Translations under genes and position numbers: made by a program
The notes under the pieces: generated by a model
Told to the model about the DNA's origin: nothing
Seen by the model: only the letters and a program-made list of their open reading frames with translations
Databases searched by the model: none
Part shown: one piece after another, positions 11,007 through 23,100 of the stretch
How positions within the stretch are numbered: the first letter of the stretch is position 1
How the letters are laid out: each line of letters begins with the position of its first letter
NCBI GenBank assembly: GCA_016648135.1
Contig: JADDOH010004038.1
Coordinates: 1-64,000 of the forward strand
Source: Agrypnia vestita
Lineage: Eukaryota; Arthropoda; Insecta; Trichoptera; Phryganeidae
DNA length: 64,000 bases
Direction of reading: 5' to 3'

Positions 11007-12275
11007 TTAGGTCCTTACATATGAAATTGACGTTTAGTATGGGAGGAACATAAAGCCGATTTTTTTTATTATAATATATTTATTTAATCAAAGTATGTAC
11101 CATTGCTATCTATGCACTTTTGCCATCTCATAGGTAGTTCATCGATCCCTTTACTAAAAAAACCATTCGGACGGGAATCAATAAAATTGAAGGCGGTTTG
11201 GACTGCCCCATCGGAGTTGAATTTTTTCCTTTGCAAGAAGTTATCCAAATTTCGAAAAAAATGGTAATCTGTTGGGGCAAGGTCCGGAGAGTACGGTGGA
11301 TGTCTTAGACATTCCAATTGAAGCTCCTCTAATTTTGGTAGCCGTCTGTTGTGCAGTGTGTGGTCTAGCGTTATCATGAAGCAGCAGTGGCCTAGAGCGA
11401 TTAACCAGCCTCGGTTGTTTAGCAGCTAGCTTTTCCATCATGGTTTGCAGTTGCTGACAATAGACATCTGCCGTAATCGTCTGGCCAAATTTAAGAAAGC
11501 TGTAGTGAACGACACCAGCACTAGTCCACCAACGCTCACAAGTAACTTTTTTGGAATCAATTTTCGCTTGGGGCATGGTTTGGCTGGTTCGGCAGGGTTC
11601 AGCCATTGCGATGAGCGCTTCCGATTATCGTACAGGATCCACTTTTCATCACAGGTAATGATTCGATTTAAAATCCCTTCATTATTGTTCCGGTTGAGTA
11701 ATGCAACGCAGCAGTCAACGCGCGTTTGTTGATTTGCTTCACTCAATTCGTGAGGTACCCACCTTTCAAGCTTTTTCACCTTACCATTTGCTTCAAGTGG
11801 ATTAAAACAGTTTTATCACTAACACCGCAGCCTGCAGCTAACTCGGATGTGGTTTGCGATGGATCCGCCTCCACAATAGCCTTCAATTCTTCATTATCAA
11901 CTTTGGTCTCCGGCCGTCCACGGGGCTTGTTCTGCAGGTCGAAATTTCCAGAACGAAAACGTTGGAACCAAAAACGCACTGTGTTTTCTTTTGCGGCACC
12001 GTCGCCATACACATCATTAATCCTTCGAGCCGTTTCTGCAGCACTGGTGCCACGGTGGAACTCGTACTCGTAAATATTGCGATATTTCAAGTTTTTCATT
12101 TTGTAAACTGAGTGACGCAAAGAAAAAAACAATTGAGGAAAAAACAAATGAATTATAATTTTCAAAACACAAATACATGAATAATTTTAAATTTGGAATT
12201 CCTAACCAAAGAGAAGATATTTGAGATCAAATTTGCCAGTACGGCAAAACGTCAATTTCATATGTAAGGACCTAA
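11007..12275 (-). mobile_element. mariner transposon (1,269 bp)
   Basis: Near-perfect 29-bp terminal inverted repeats start TTAGGTCCTTACATATGAAA at 11007 and are mirrored up to 12275. TA is duplicated on each side (11005-11006, 12276-12277). The length and end sequence fit mariner. The TIRs are almost intact although the transposase gene is broken. Confidence 0.93.
11084..12099 (-). pseudogene. mariner transposase, frameshifted
   Basis: Successive minus-strand frames give a nearly complete mariner transposase. The N-terminal HTH part (YEYEFHRGTSAAETARRIN, then FRSGNFDLQNKPRGRPET) runs to about 11780. Next come WVPHELSEANQQTR and the catalytic CDEKWILYDN to about 11560, then LLLHDNARPHTAQQ, and finally HPPYSPDLAPTDYHFF to the stop at 11084. 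The catalytic Asp residues (CDEKW, HDNARPH, PTDYHFF) fit the DD34D pattern. At least three frame changes (near 11780, 11570 and 11340) prevent one protein. The start is placed at the Met before KNLKYRN. Confidence 0.9.
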
Positions 12276-12277
12276 TA

Positions 12278-12761
12278 TATATAAAGAAACCCGTGTTTCC
12301 CTACCTGCCAAGTTTTCCCCACAACCAGCCACAACCACCCACCGGTGGTTATGGTGGTGGATAGCCCTTGGTGTCACATCGAAAATATGCGAGTTTGGTG
12401 GGGGTGGCTGTGCGTGGGTGACGAAAATGTGCTTTCTAGCACATTGTTTTGTTATGGGAAGGCTGCAAATGCTTCAGATTGTTTGAAAATAGGCGCGCTG
12501 ACTGTGTCGGTGAGTCTAGTAGGTTCCGGAAAAACCTGCTCTAGAAAGTTCTGGAACGAGAAGGTTCTTGAAAATTCCCCAAAGTTCTATAAGGTTCTAA
12601 ACTGAGTGGTGGAATGGGTTGGTGTGTCTAGAAGGTTCCTGTACATTCGAATTTCTTGAAAGTTCTGGAAGGAGAATGGTCTAGAAGGTTCGTGAAAGTT
12701 CTAGACGATCCAAACAGTGTTCTAAAAATCTACCCATGCGAAGCCACACCGGCACAGCTAG
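12278..12761 (+). mobile_element. Helitron-like nonautonomous element, 3' end resolved
   Basis: The right boundary ACCCATGCGAAGCCACACC..CAGCTAG with a following T (CTAG at 12758-12761) has the form of insect Helitron 3' termini: a GC-rich short stem shortly before CTRR. The 5' boundary is not resolved and may lie left of the mariner, which could have inserted into it. The interior carries GC-richer sequence and the heat-shock-element array at 12523-12702. No Rep/helicase coding is present. Confidence 0.5.
12523..12702. promoter_or_regulatory. Array of heat-shock-element-like motifs
   Basis: Alternating nGAAn/nTTCn pentamers are packed in perfect register. There are three units at 12543-12557 and four units each at 12559-12578, 12652-12671 and 12683-12702. 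Two-unit sites lie at 12523-12532 and 12630-12639. Three or more contiguous units is the classic HSF binding site. That the array binds HSF is inference. The array lies inside the Helitron-like element and not beside a recognised gene. Confidence 0.6.
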
Positions 12762-14839
12762 TAGAATATATTTTTAAAGATTCAAATACAATTTAGTTGT
12801 TTTTTTTGATGGATATAAAAGCAAAGGCAGCAATATCAAAAAAAAAACACAATGCGGCGGTCCGTCCGTCACTGTCACGGGGAAGGATGGATCTTTATCA
12901 GTCAGTCAGTCGCGGTCCATTAATGATTGTCACAAATAGTTCAATTTCAAAATATGGAGATTTTCGCCTAAATTAACCTTCATTAATTGAGGGGTATAAA
13001 AGCATTACCATCATATCCAAAAAATTTTAAAAAATGTTTTGAATGCAGTCACCGATGTTTACTCATTTAGAATGTACTGAATTCGAGATTTTATAGGAAA
13101 TATAGCTCTAGCCCTTCCAAAATCATGTTTCCAAATCACTTGTAAAAACAAAGACTTCAATATCCTAGTAATGTAAAAAGCAAAGACATCAATATCCTAG
13201 TAATGTAAAAAGCAAAGGTAGCAATGTCCACTTCCAGCAATCAATCCCAAGGATATCTCATGTGAGAAAATGGCCGCTTCATACCTATGTGAGAGTTGTT
13301 AAATTTTAGACTGAAATATCATAGCAAATACAGCAATATCCAATTATGTAAATAGCAAAAGCAGCAACATCCACTATTTTGTAGCAAATAGCAATATCCA
13401 TAATCATTCATGCACATACTTATATATAAAAGTAAAACTGAGGTGGTAATTGTTTTTAAAAACTTATTTCCAATAATATGTAAGTTTCATAGATTCCAAA
13501 TTTCCTCGAGGGTGAGAGCTTTTTTGTATTTATTTCAGAAACACCTCAGTGGAATACTGTTGGCAAATTTATTAGTACATAATCTATAAATTCTGACCTT
13601 CTTAATTGTGTATGATGAACCTCCAGGGATTATAAAAGAAGATTAAATGCTTGATTATCTCCAATTCAATTACAGTGGAATCTCAATTTTCCAATTAAAG
13701 TGATGATGATGATGACCACAATTGCATAGATAATTTCTCACACAGAGAGCCTCAAAGCATTGAGGAATCACTTTTTATATTGAACAGCAGGGAAACCTGC
13801 TGTTATTTTGACCAGTATTCCGCAGCTGCTGTTGAGGAAGCTAAGGAATATTGTCAGGAACATTATCAGAGACGAGGCACAACTATGAAAATGTTATTTA
13901 TGAAATGAAATATTATGGATTCCTGTTAAAGCGTATATGCAAAATTGGTATGTTAAAGTTATTTTTAATCAGATCAAATATAACTAGTATATAACATCCA
14001 GGGCCGTTCCTATTATCTGAAGTAGGATTGCTCCACATTACCTCGGGTAATTGTATATCGATTACCCAACTACCTTTAAACACATGTACTGTTAATTCCA
14101 TTGTTCATTTCGTATTGTTTGACGATAATAAATTATGGTTGAGCTTGTCCAAACAAAGAATTAAAACTATTTACCTAAACAAATCTAAACTCACATACCT
14201 ATATTTTATTTTATTCTTTTATATGTCGGGTTTCCTGGAAAATTAAAAACATTTGAAATAAAAGTTTTAGAAAACCAAAGTCTGAGCTAATCTCTATTTC
14301 TACAAAAAATAATTTCAAGCTGCATTTGTGATAGATTAGGTAGTAAGGCTAAAACTTGATTAAACTATATAAATCATGCAATGACATTTATTATTGCTAA
14401 AACTACAGCTACCGTTACTGGAACATAACAATATTTTTTAGGGTGATTTTGCAACATTTTTCTGTTCTGTTCTTAGCATAGGATCTACAGCTGGATTAAT
14501 ATTATTGATTTCAGATAAACCAGTTATATCAAGAATAACATGGTCAAAAATTATGCAATAAAAATAAAGCAGTCCATATGTGGCAGCTTTGAATTTGAGC
14601 AAATGATTTATAAATTAGAGCAATTTTAATGCGCGTCAGAATCGTGTTTCATTCACAACTGAGTTACAACCTTTGACCTCAATATATTTAGGAATTCAGT
14701 AACAAGGAACAATCCTTATCAACTAATATGGATGAGAAAGTTGTTATTAAACATGATGAAAATTATCTTCTAAAAAAGGCACATGGTTCATTTTAAATTG
14801 ATAATATTGTGTTGGTCAAAGGACAAACTATGTATCTAT
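12762..14839. other. Intergenic stretch with degenerate short repeats
   Basis: Variants of AGCAAAGGCAGCAATATCC recur between about 12820 and 13400. At 13145-13220 a unit of about 33 bp (containing CAATATCCTAGTAATGTAAA) is repeated in tandem. The rest is AT-rich. Short ORFs at 13913-14246 show no recognisable protein. Confidence 0.5.
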
Positions 14840-15070
14840 CAGAGGCGTGCAGTGAGAATAAAAGCATAAGTTTTATTTTAAATATATATTTGGAAAAAAA
14901 TTGAATTTAAATATTTATCTGGCAGAATATTAAGATCTAAAATATTATAATTATTGGGATCGAAATGTTATAAGATAATATATCTCTTATTTCTATTTAT
15001 TATTAATATTTCTTTTCAAAATGTATGCTTAAGAAAAAGTCATGCTTCTTGTTCTCACTGCACGCCCCTG
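14840..15070. mobile_element. hAT-type MITE with perfect 8-bp target duplication
   Basis: Ends CAGAGGCGTGCAGTGAGAA and its near reverse complement ending CACGCCCCTG. GTATCTAT stands directly on both sides (14832-14839, 15071-15078), a perfect 8-bp duplication. The ends resemble those of 42747-43522 and 20690-22678. Confidence 0.9.
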
Positions 15071-15160
15071 GTATCTATAGTATTTTACCATTTGATGGTT
15101 ACATTGCAATCATGGTAAACGAAATGTTTCTTTAAAGTGAGATTGCCACAAACATCTTTG

Positions 15161-15372
15161 AGAGTGATGGCCAAACCGTTATTTTAACTGGTTATTTTCG
15201 GTATAGTTATTTGTATCTGTTTGTACCGATGATTGGTGACTAAGATATAATTGTTATATAGTGTTGATGGTTGCCAGTCGAATTGCTAAAAATTAGTTGC
15301 AAATCATCGACGCAATCAGATGCAAATCTCAAAAACCTCTTAGTGTGACACCGGTTAAAATACCATTGCTAA
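15161..15372. mobile_element. About 200-bp MITE family, copy 2
   Basis: AGAGTGATGG at the left, GTTATTTTAACTGGTTA, ACCGATGATTGGTGACTAAG and the right end ACCGGTTAAAATACCATTGC match the copies at 10183, 19533 and 63461. Confidence 0.7.
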
Positions 15373-16454
15373 TTTTTGAAGACATTTTTTCCGCGCAATA
15401 ATCCCGATCGCAAAACAGCTGACATGCATAATTCTTCACAAATAATGAGATCACAATTGTATTGAAATATTTTTTAATAAATGCATTGCATAATCACCAC
15501 TATTAAAAATATCTTTTTTATTTTACCTCATCATCTTCATTCCCTTGTCCTAGTAGGGCCGAGGACCCAAAGACTTGACAAGGTGTTTCCATATTCCCCT
15601 GTTTTGCGCTGCTACCGTATGTGTTAACCAATCAAGATCCATTATTCTACTTCATTAAATTTATTATTATTTTAAATATATTCAATTAAATTCCAGTTTA
15701 GCAGTTGAATGGTCTTGTGTCTTACAATTATTATTAACATACTTGGTCATTGTTATTAAAATTGCCATACTGAGCGTAAATAACAAAGAAAATATCATGA
15801 ACGAGTATTCATACAGTTGAAGAATATTTGGTTACCCTTTAACGGGAATATTTACCAAGTCTTATCTTAAAATAATTGTTTACAAATTGTATATATTGAA
15901 AACAGTTTATTCAGATAAAAAACATGTTTACTGAGATGTCCTCCTTTCTGCGATGCACATTATTTGTATAACTTTATACAAGCATTTGCTAATAGGTTAT
16001 TAACAAAATGCACAATAACAAAATATGAAAAATTTTCTTACAATAAATTCATTGTCGAATTAGCGTAACAATTGTTGTTTAATGAATACAAAAATATTAA
16101 TTTTTATTTATTAGTAAAGTAATAAAAAGATCGTTTTATTAATGTCGCACGAAGATCTAAATGCATTTCCTTGTAATGTAGATTTTTTAATACATTTTTA
16201 ATCTTTGCACCTAAATGTCACCCAACACACAGATGTTTACAAAATATAGATAGAAGGCTCACTATTTGAATTGCTTATGATCAAAAGATCAAAATAAAAG
16301 AAAATCAATAATGTTCCTAAAATTCATTAAAATAGGAAAAGATTAACCGATTAAAAGAGAAAAAAAGATTGCTGATAAGAAGCAACAGCAAACTATGTAA
16401 ACTTAAACAGACTACTTCCATCTTATAAAAATAATGGCAAATTAAAAATAAATT
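15373..16454. other. Intergenic, AT-rich
   Basis: No gene is seen. A stretch near 15520-15620 (CTTGTCCTAGTAGGGCCGAG) looks like a decayed dispersed repeat. 16107-16440 includes the likely 3' UTR of the pyrophosphokinase gene on the minus strand, but the poly(A) site was not fixed. Confidence 0.4.
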
Positions 16455-17495
16455 TTAATATGGAACATTCGAAAAAAGATATGAGACGGATTCTCCATTA
16501 TGGGTTCTCCTCACAGCCTCGGCAAACATCATGGACACATCGATGCACTGGATCTTGGGGCAGTCCTTCATGTGGATGTCCTGGGGAATGGTGTTGGTGA
16601 CCACAACAGCTTCAAAACAAGCGTTGTTAATTCGGGATATGGCAGGTCCCGAGAATATTCCATGTGTTAAAATAGCATAAACCTTGGTCGCTCCAGCTTC
16701 CAGGAGCTTTTCTGCAGCATGGCAGATGGTGCCGCAAGTATCTGCCATGTCGTCCACTAGGATGGCAACTCTGTCCTTCACGTCACCTACTAGCACCATG
16801 GACGCTACTTCATTAGCCTTCTTTCGTTCCTTGTGAATCAAAGCAAACTCGACATTCAGTCTGTCCGCTATGGATGTCACTCTTTTAGCACCTCCTGCAT
16901 CTGGAGACACCACTATACTAGTTCTCCATTCTGTGATGTTCTCTTTGATCCACTTCAACACTGCCGGTTCCGCGAATAAATTGTCGACGGGAATATCGAA
17001 AAAGCCTTGAATTTGTGAGGCATGTAAATCCATGGTTATTATGTGATCGGTCCCAGCAACAGATAGCATGTTGGCGACGAGTTTTGCTGATATGGGAGCG
17101 CGGCTCTTGTCTTTCTTGTCTTGGCGAGCGTAGGGGAAGCAAGGTATCACAGCCGTGACGCGGGAAGCCGAAGCGATTTTGCACGCATTGATCATTATAA
17201 GCAATTCCATTAAGTTATCGTTGATTTCGCCACTGCCACTTTGAACAATATATACATCTTCCCCTCTCACAGATTCTCCAATTTCTACACATGTTTCTAG
17301 GTTACTAAATTTCTTGGTGACAACTTTTCCTAGATCGATACCCAACCGATCAACAATGCGCTGGGCAAGGTCAGCGTGAGACGTGCCGCTAAAAACTTTG
17401 ATGTTCGGCATCCTGGCTTGTAGAAGAACTGGAGGTGTTTCTATATTTTCCTGCGACAAGCTATTAGCACGCACTGGAGTGGGATACAAGGGCAT
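16455..17495 (-). CDS. Prps: Ribose-phosphate pyrophosphokinase (PRPP synthetase)
   Basis: The enzyme transfers pyrophosphate from ATP to ribose 5-phosphate, making PRPP for purine, pyrimidine and NAD synthesis in the cytosol. From the internal Met at 17411 ([12 protein letters not shown]) to the stop the protein is 318 residues, the usual length of animal PRPS. The conserved segments stand in order: [11 protein letters not shown], the ATP-loop region [39 protein letters not shown], and the PRPP-binding signature [14 protein letters not shown]. The first in-frame ATG is at 17495 and would add 28 residues ([11 protein letters not shown]...), giving 346. Open frame continues upstream to a TGA without another ATG. 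The whole gene is one exon, which is unusual for animal PRPS genes, so a retrocopy origin is possible, though no defect is seen. A spliced 5' exon joining upstream cannot be excluded. Confidence 0.95.
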   Translation of the reverse strand: MPLYPTPVRANSLSQENIETPPVLLQARMPNIKVFSGTSHADLAQRIVDRLGIDLGKVVTKKFSNLETCVEIGESVRGEDVYIVQSGSGEINDNLMELLIMINACKIASASRVTAVIPCFPYARQDKKDKSRAPISAKLVANMLSVAGTDHIITMDLHASQIQGFFDIPVDNLFAEPAVLKWIKENITEWRTSIVVSPDAGGAKRVTSIADRLNVEFALIHKERKKANEVASMVLVGDVKDRVAILVDDMADTCGTICHAAEKLLEAGATKVYAILTHGIFSGPAISRINNACFEAVVVTNTIPQDIHMKDCPKIQCIDVSMMFAEAVRRTHNGESVSYLFSNVPY

Positions 17496-19532
17496 AGCCC
17501 CCGTCACACACTTGCTGATCAAAACGTGCGCTCGCAAACCGGGCGTCTTTAATTGACAGGCGGTCGTTCTACAGTGTTGTCAATCAATAAAAATAAATCC
17601 TAGATTTTGTTGTAAAGTACCTGTGTACATCTCTCAATATCGATCTCCGTATTGTTTTTTACACTAAATATATAAAAGCATTTCATCTCTCGTGTTTAAC
17701 CAAATAATATTTAGAGGTCACTACCCTTTATGCTTGAAATATTCTTTCGAGTCAAATTGAAATAATAAAAAAACTTGTAATGATTTTAAACAACTTTTTC
17801 TTTCTCAAGGTTAAAATCAGGGCTGTGCAAACGCTTCAGTTTATTCGCTTAATTTAATATGTTTCAGATTTGATACTATAACCTATGATATTCTATTTTG
17901 TATCACAGTAAAATAAAATATATTAATTTTAAAATTATTTCAAATGTGACATCTGTATTCCTTCGTCCAAAGAGAAAACATTATATTTAAAAAAAAATCG
18001 TGCGTGTACTCATATACGCGCGGTAGGAGTTAGAAACTAAAATAAATACAAAATTATATATTTATGACGCCCAAAGTATTGAGTTGTAAAAATCTGCCCT
18101 GATCATTGTCAATTATTTTATTGAGTTTCATGAAAAGAATTAAGACTCATTTTTACAGAAATGTAACCAGAATATTTAAAAGAATTGGGGAAAACATATA
18201 AACTTTCTTAAAAAACGATCGTAACATTTGTGAATTGTAAACAGAATCTGACAGCTGATTAGAATTCAATATGGCGTTCTCCCGATGCGCAAACTAAAAT
18301 TTTACTTTAACTATCTTCATGGTCTCGCATTTTCGCTATGTGCTGTGCAACTTGAGTTACAATAAAAAAATTTACCCTTAATGCGCCAAAAGAAGTAAAA
18401 CCTTAAAAATAATAAATAATTCTTGGAATTGAATCGCATTCAGCAGTCTCCCCTAATGTGGCATTAATTTTTTTGGTCATCAATCAAGGGTATGACGGCT
18501 TGAAGACTGAGTAGATTAATCAACATTAGATTTAGTTCAAAAATTCAACTGTAATAAAGTAGAATATTTATTTGGTCAACTGCAGATTTATTCTATCTAT
18601 CTCCTTTAGTATTCAAGGAACATTTTTATAAAATTCCTCAGAAAAATAAATATATTTTTTGAAACATCATTTAAGACACAAAACTAATTGTTTCAGATTC
18701 TGTTAACTGCTCTGAGCAGAAAAATGTCCCTTCCAATGAATGAGTAACATGTATTATATCTATTTTTCTACCTGCATTAAAACTTTTCTTCTTTTTAAAG
18801 AGTGCGCCCACCTTTCTCCATACATTGAGATAAATCACTAGACACCAAGTATAATTCTTGATGTCAAACTGCTCTTGATATAGTCCAATTGTTAATGGTT
18901 TTATTTATACAAAATCATTTTATTCACAAAAGAATTCTATAAAAACAACTTGTCTTGTAACATTACAATTTTTTCAACTAAGTAGCAAAATTAACCTCAA
19001 ATAAATGTAAAAAGTTGTTTTTTTAGTTACTAAAAGTGATTACTCATAATCTAATCGTGTGACAATGTCCCGGAAAGATTACTGAACACCAGAATCAATA
19101 TTTAAAAATTATATAGGAGCATATCCTGGAATCAGTACTCTGTTAATTTTAATATGGCGCCATTATCTTCCAAATAATCTTTGCATTACCCATGACTCGA
19201 CTCAAAAGGTTTTTTAGTCAAATTGGCTATCAGTTAAACACTGCAAAAGTCAAAATTCCAGAAGTCAACCCAATGCTGTCTAAAAGGAGACAAACATTTT
19301 TAGACTTGATACATGCAAAACTTCTAAAGATTTGATAAATTCTTAAAAACGAAGAGTAGACAACCCAAAATGGATAAGATCTACATAAAAAGTTAATCTG
19401 GCAATCAGACACGAGGACTAAACAGATATTCATATGGCTGAACATGTGTATGCAATTAATCCATTTTTGATTCAGAGATCAAATTAGTTCATTTTCAATT
19501 AGAATATGAATCTTGATTTATCTGGACTGAAA
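17496..19532. other. Intergenic, includes the Prps 5' flank
   Basis: The 17500-17800 part is the likely promoter or 5' UTR side of Prps. The remainder is AT-rich with no recognisable gene. An ORF at 19230-19445 is not convincing. Confidence 0.4.
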
Positions 19533-19879
19533 TAGTGATTGTATTTTAACCGGTTTCACAATAACTTATGCGAGATTTGTATCGATGATAGTTAGGTAAC
19601 TGGTTTTTGCAATTCAACGGGCAATAATGTGTACTAGACAAGTTACATCTCAACTATAGTAGCCAGCAAACATCGTGAACAATTTTCGTCATAGTGGGAA
19701 AAAGTTCGCGCATGTACACTCTGCACGACTTCACCCCTGAGACCCAAAATTTGTCTTCTGCGCAGCTGAAGCCAATGTTCAAGATGTTTGCCGGCTACTG
19801 TACCAATCATCAACACAATCAGATACAAATCTCAAATAACTATACCATAAACAGACGGTTAAAATAATAGTTTGACTAT
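19533..19879. mobile_element. About 200-bp MITE family, copy 3, split by a 144-bp MITE
   Basis: TAGTGATTGTATTTTAACCG at the left and GACGGTTAAAATAATAGT near the right match the other three copies. The element at 19657-19800 sits in its middle, next to a TA. Confidence 0.75.
19657..19800. mobile_element. 143-bp MITE family, copy 3 (144 bp, nested)
   Basis: Ends TAGTAGCCAGCAAACATC and GATGTTTGCCGGCTACTG, flanked by TA at 19655-19656 and 19801-19802. The interior GAGACCCAAAATTTGTCTTC matches the copies at 784 and 9211. It is inserted into another MITE, so it is the younger insertion here. Confidence 0.85.
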
Positions 19880-20156
19880 CAGTACACATTCTCTTTATTT
19901 ATCTGAAGTGATAATTACACAAAACTCTTGTTTGAATGTATTTTGATAAATTTTTTATTTAGTATTTTGATATCTTTTTAACTAATGCAAAATACAATTT
20001 GAAGAAAATGGATTTTGAATTAGTGGTTCAAACCTAATAAATAGCAGAAACTTATTTTTAATTAATCATAGTTGAATACAAGTTGAATATATTCTGAGTT
20101 TCAGATCTTAGAAGGGAATTAAATAAATAAAAAATCTGAAGTAGTTAAGGTTTCCA

Positions 20157-20162
20157 TTTATT
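20157..20162 (-). terminator. Poly(A) signal of RpL36
   Basis: TTTATT on the plus strand reads AATAAA on the coding strand, just after the RpL36 stop codon (20176-20178). Confidence 0.6.
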
Positions 20163-20175
20163 AAACATTTGCAAG

Positions 20176-23100
20176 TTATTTAGGGTGGTGTGCGGCAGCT
20201 GCCTTTCGCATCTGGGTCAGGATGTTGGCTAGCTCCTCACGCTTCCTCTTGGCACGGATGTGCGTGCCCAGGCGCCTTTTGAGGAACTTCAGCGCCCTCT
20301 TGTCCCTGGACACCTTCAGCAACTCCATAGCGCGCTTCTCGTATGGAGCATGGCCTACAACCTCCCTAACGAGGTCACGGACAAACTTGGAGTGCTTTGT
20401 CAGCATCTGAAAATTAAATTTGTACTTGTAGAAGAATAAGTAAGTGCTCTCTGGATAATATACATTTTACTTTGACATTATCATTATACACATTTTATTT
20501 TGATGAATCTGGTAGATTTAAAAGTATTTCAAAGAATGAAAGCCAATTCCTAATATTTAGGGTAGGAAGCCAAAAGTGTGTTAGTGATTATTTCAAACTT
20601 TCGGAGAGCAAAATAAAGTTCTGTCAATCTGATTTCGTCAATGTTTCTTTTATTATTAAACAATTTCCATATTTGTTTATTAACAACACCAGTGGCGTGC
20701 AGTGCACACACAAGCAAAAAAAAGCTGTGCATTAGTAAAGATTCTGGGAAACGAACATTAATTAAATCCTTATCTTAAGAAAAAGTTGATTTAAAATTCT
20801 AGCTGTAATTCGTCCTACGGCTAGAAGTTTTATTTTTGACGTATCTGTTTAACTGGTCGGGTGCCGGAGCGCAGATCTGCATGAAAACTTTGGTACCCTC
20901 TGTGTGCCGGAGCGCAGATCTGCGCTCCCTAGACACGTATGCAAATTCAGCCTATTTTACCTGCGTTTATGGGTTTTTAAAGCTTGTTCTTTGTTGTATC
21001 TCAAGTTTTTGAATGAATGAACGAGTTCCATTTGTCAAGTAACCTCATTTGCCGCGCAAACCGGACAAAAATCATTCCAAATGTCCTCTTCGAACCGAGC
21101 ATTACTTGTGTTATTTTGTCATAATCGTAGAACAATGATGGATGTTCAAAAAATTCCATATTGACTTTTTTGGAACCTTAAAAAATGTATTTTTTCTCAT
21201 TAATTTAACCGCTGTTATACTAAGTCAGTATAACGACGGTTCTGAATTGCGATCATAGAACAATGCAGCATGTGTAAAAACGTCATTGTACTGCGCTGAC
21301 TATATTTGAGGTTTGAAAGGTTTCATTTTTAAATAACTAACCCAAGTTTCAAAGGAAAATCTTTTGTAGTTATCGAGCTATGACATAAAGTGTCTTTATG
21401 TAAATAAAACTTCAAACTGCTCTCCTGCAAACTTGAGAAAAATCACATGCGTCGTTATTCTACGATTATGACGATTTATCTGTTAAAAAAAGTGTTAAAA
21501 TTAAGTATTTTTATATTCGTTGATATATTTAGAACGAAAATATTGAAATACAATATCTTGTGTTATTGCTTCCATGGTTTTATTCGATAAACATGTGCGT
21601 ACATTTCTGACAGTAAATTTACTTACTTATTTTCATAATGAATGAATAAGTAATTATTGATATATAAGTAATTATTGAAATATAAGTAATTACTTAAGTC
21701 TGTATATTGAGAAACCAGAAACTGCAACTTCTTAGCAATTATTGTTGATTTTTACATGAATATAACCATCATAAAAGTGTCTAAAAACAGCAATCTGTGC
21801 AAAATTGCGTGGTAGACGGGGTACATTCCGCATTATGTACGGCCAGCACACCACCGGTTAGGAAAAATTTGATTTAAAATTCTAGTCGCAAAACGGCTAA
21901 AAGTTAAATATGGCTAGAAGTTTTATTTCTGACATTTCTGTTAATGTGACTTGATTGTTTTTTTCGATTTAAAATTCTAGCCTTAATTCATCCTAAGGCT
22001 AGAAGCTTTATTTCCAATGTTTTTGTACCTAACTTCATGTCAATTCTTATTTTATCTCACTTGTTTGCGTTCAACAAATTTGTTCCATAGATCTAGTCGA
22101 GTCGAAACCGTGTGCTTTTATTTATATCTATGTCTGCGAGTTTTCTGTAATTGGCAAGTACATTTTTCTTGGAATAGCGTGTTTCTTCGAAAGGTCCAAT
22201 GTCAGATGAGCGCTGTGTGCACGTCACTTGCAGGAATGACATTTTTTACAAATTCCATCGAAAACTTTTTGTGTGAATTATATTTCTCAATTCTATGGTG
22301 AAAGTAAACTCCATCTGTCATATCCAGTGGTTATATCAAAATTATTATTTACGACGACATTGCCATCGATGATATCATAAAATGTTTGATTTATTTTTTG
22401 AAAAGAAATATATATATCTGAAATCAGTTTTATTCCCGATTTAATTATATAAAAATCGTCTTCGAAATATATTGAAAATTTTTGCCGTATTACCTATATA
22501 TAAAATGTATTTATTTAGAAAATCTTATTTACAATACTTCTTTTGTGGATTGAAACTCCTCAAAATAATTCATTATATACAGTTAAAAAAAATTCAAAAA
22601 ATGTATACGCGAATATATATATTTTTTAATATAGTCAGTCACAGCATAACCTAAGTTTATACCCACTGCATGCCACTGCAAAACACATGTGGAAGTCGTT
22701 TAATAATAAAAGAAACATTGACAAAATCAGATTGACAGAACATTCTTTTGGTCTCCTGTAAAATTCGAAATAATCACTAACGCCCTTTTGGCTTTCTGCC
22801 CTCGATATGTTAAATGCATTATTGGTATTATGAGCGCATACCCATATCAAGATATGTAACAGTATTAAAAATAAACCAGGTTCAAGTGTGGCATTTTTTG
22901 TGGTCCTATCAATTTGCTTAAATTACAACAAAATGATGCGCCTTTAATGCGGATCTTTTTAGTCTCGACACAATAATATTGGTCAGTAAGGAACTGTACA
23001 CATATCGTTTCTTACGGACCAATATCTATGTAATCTGTCAATTCAAACTATGATCTGAATTTTTTATCACGAATTTTAATCAGTAGCGATGTGTCGTGTG

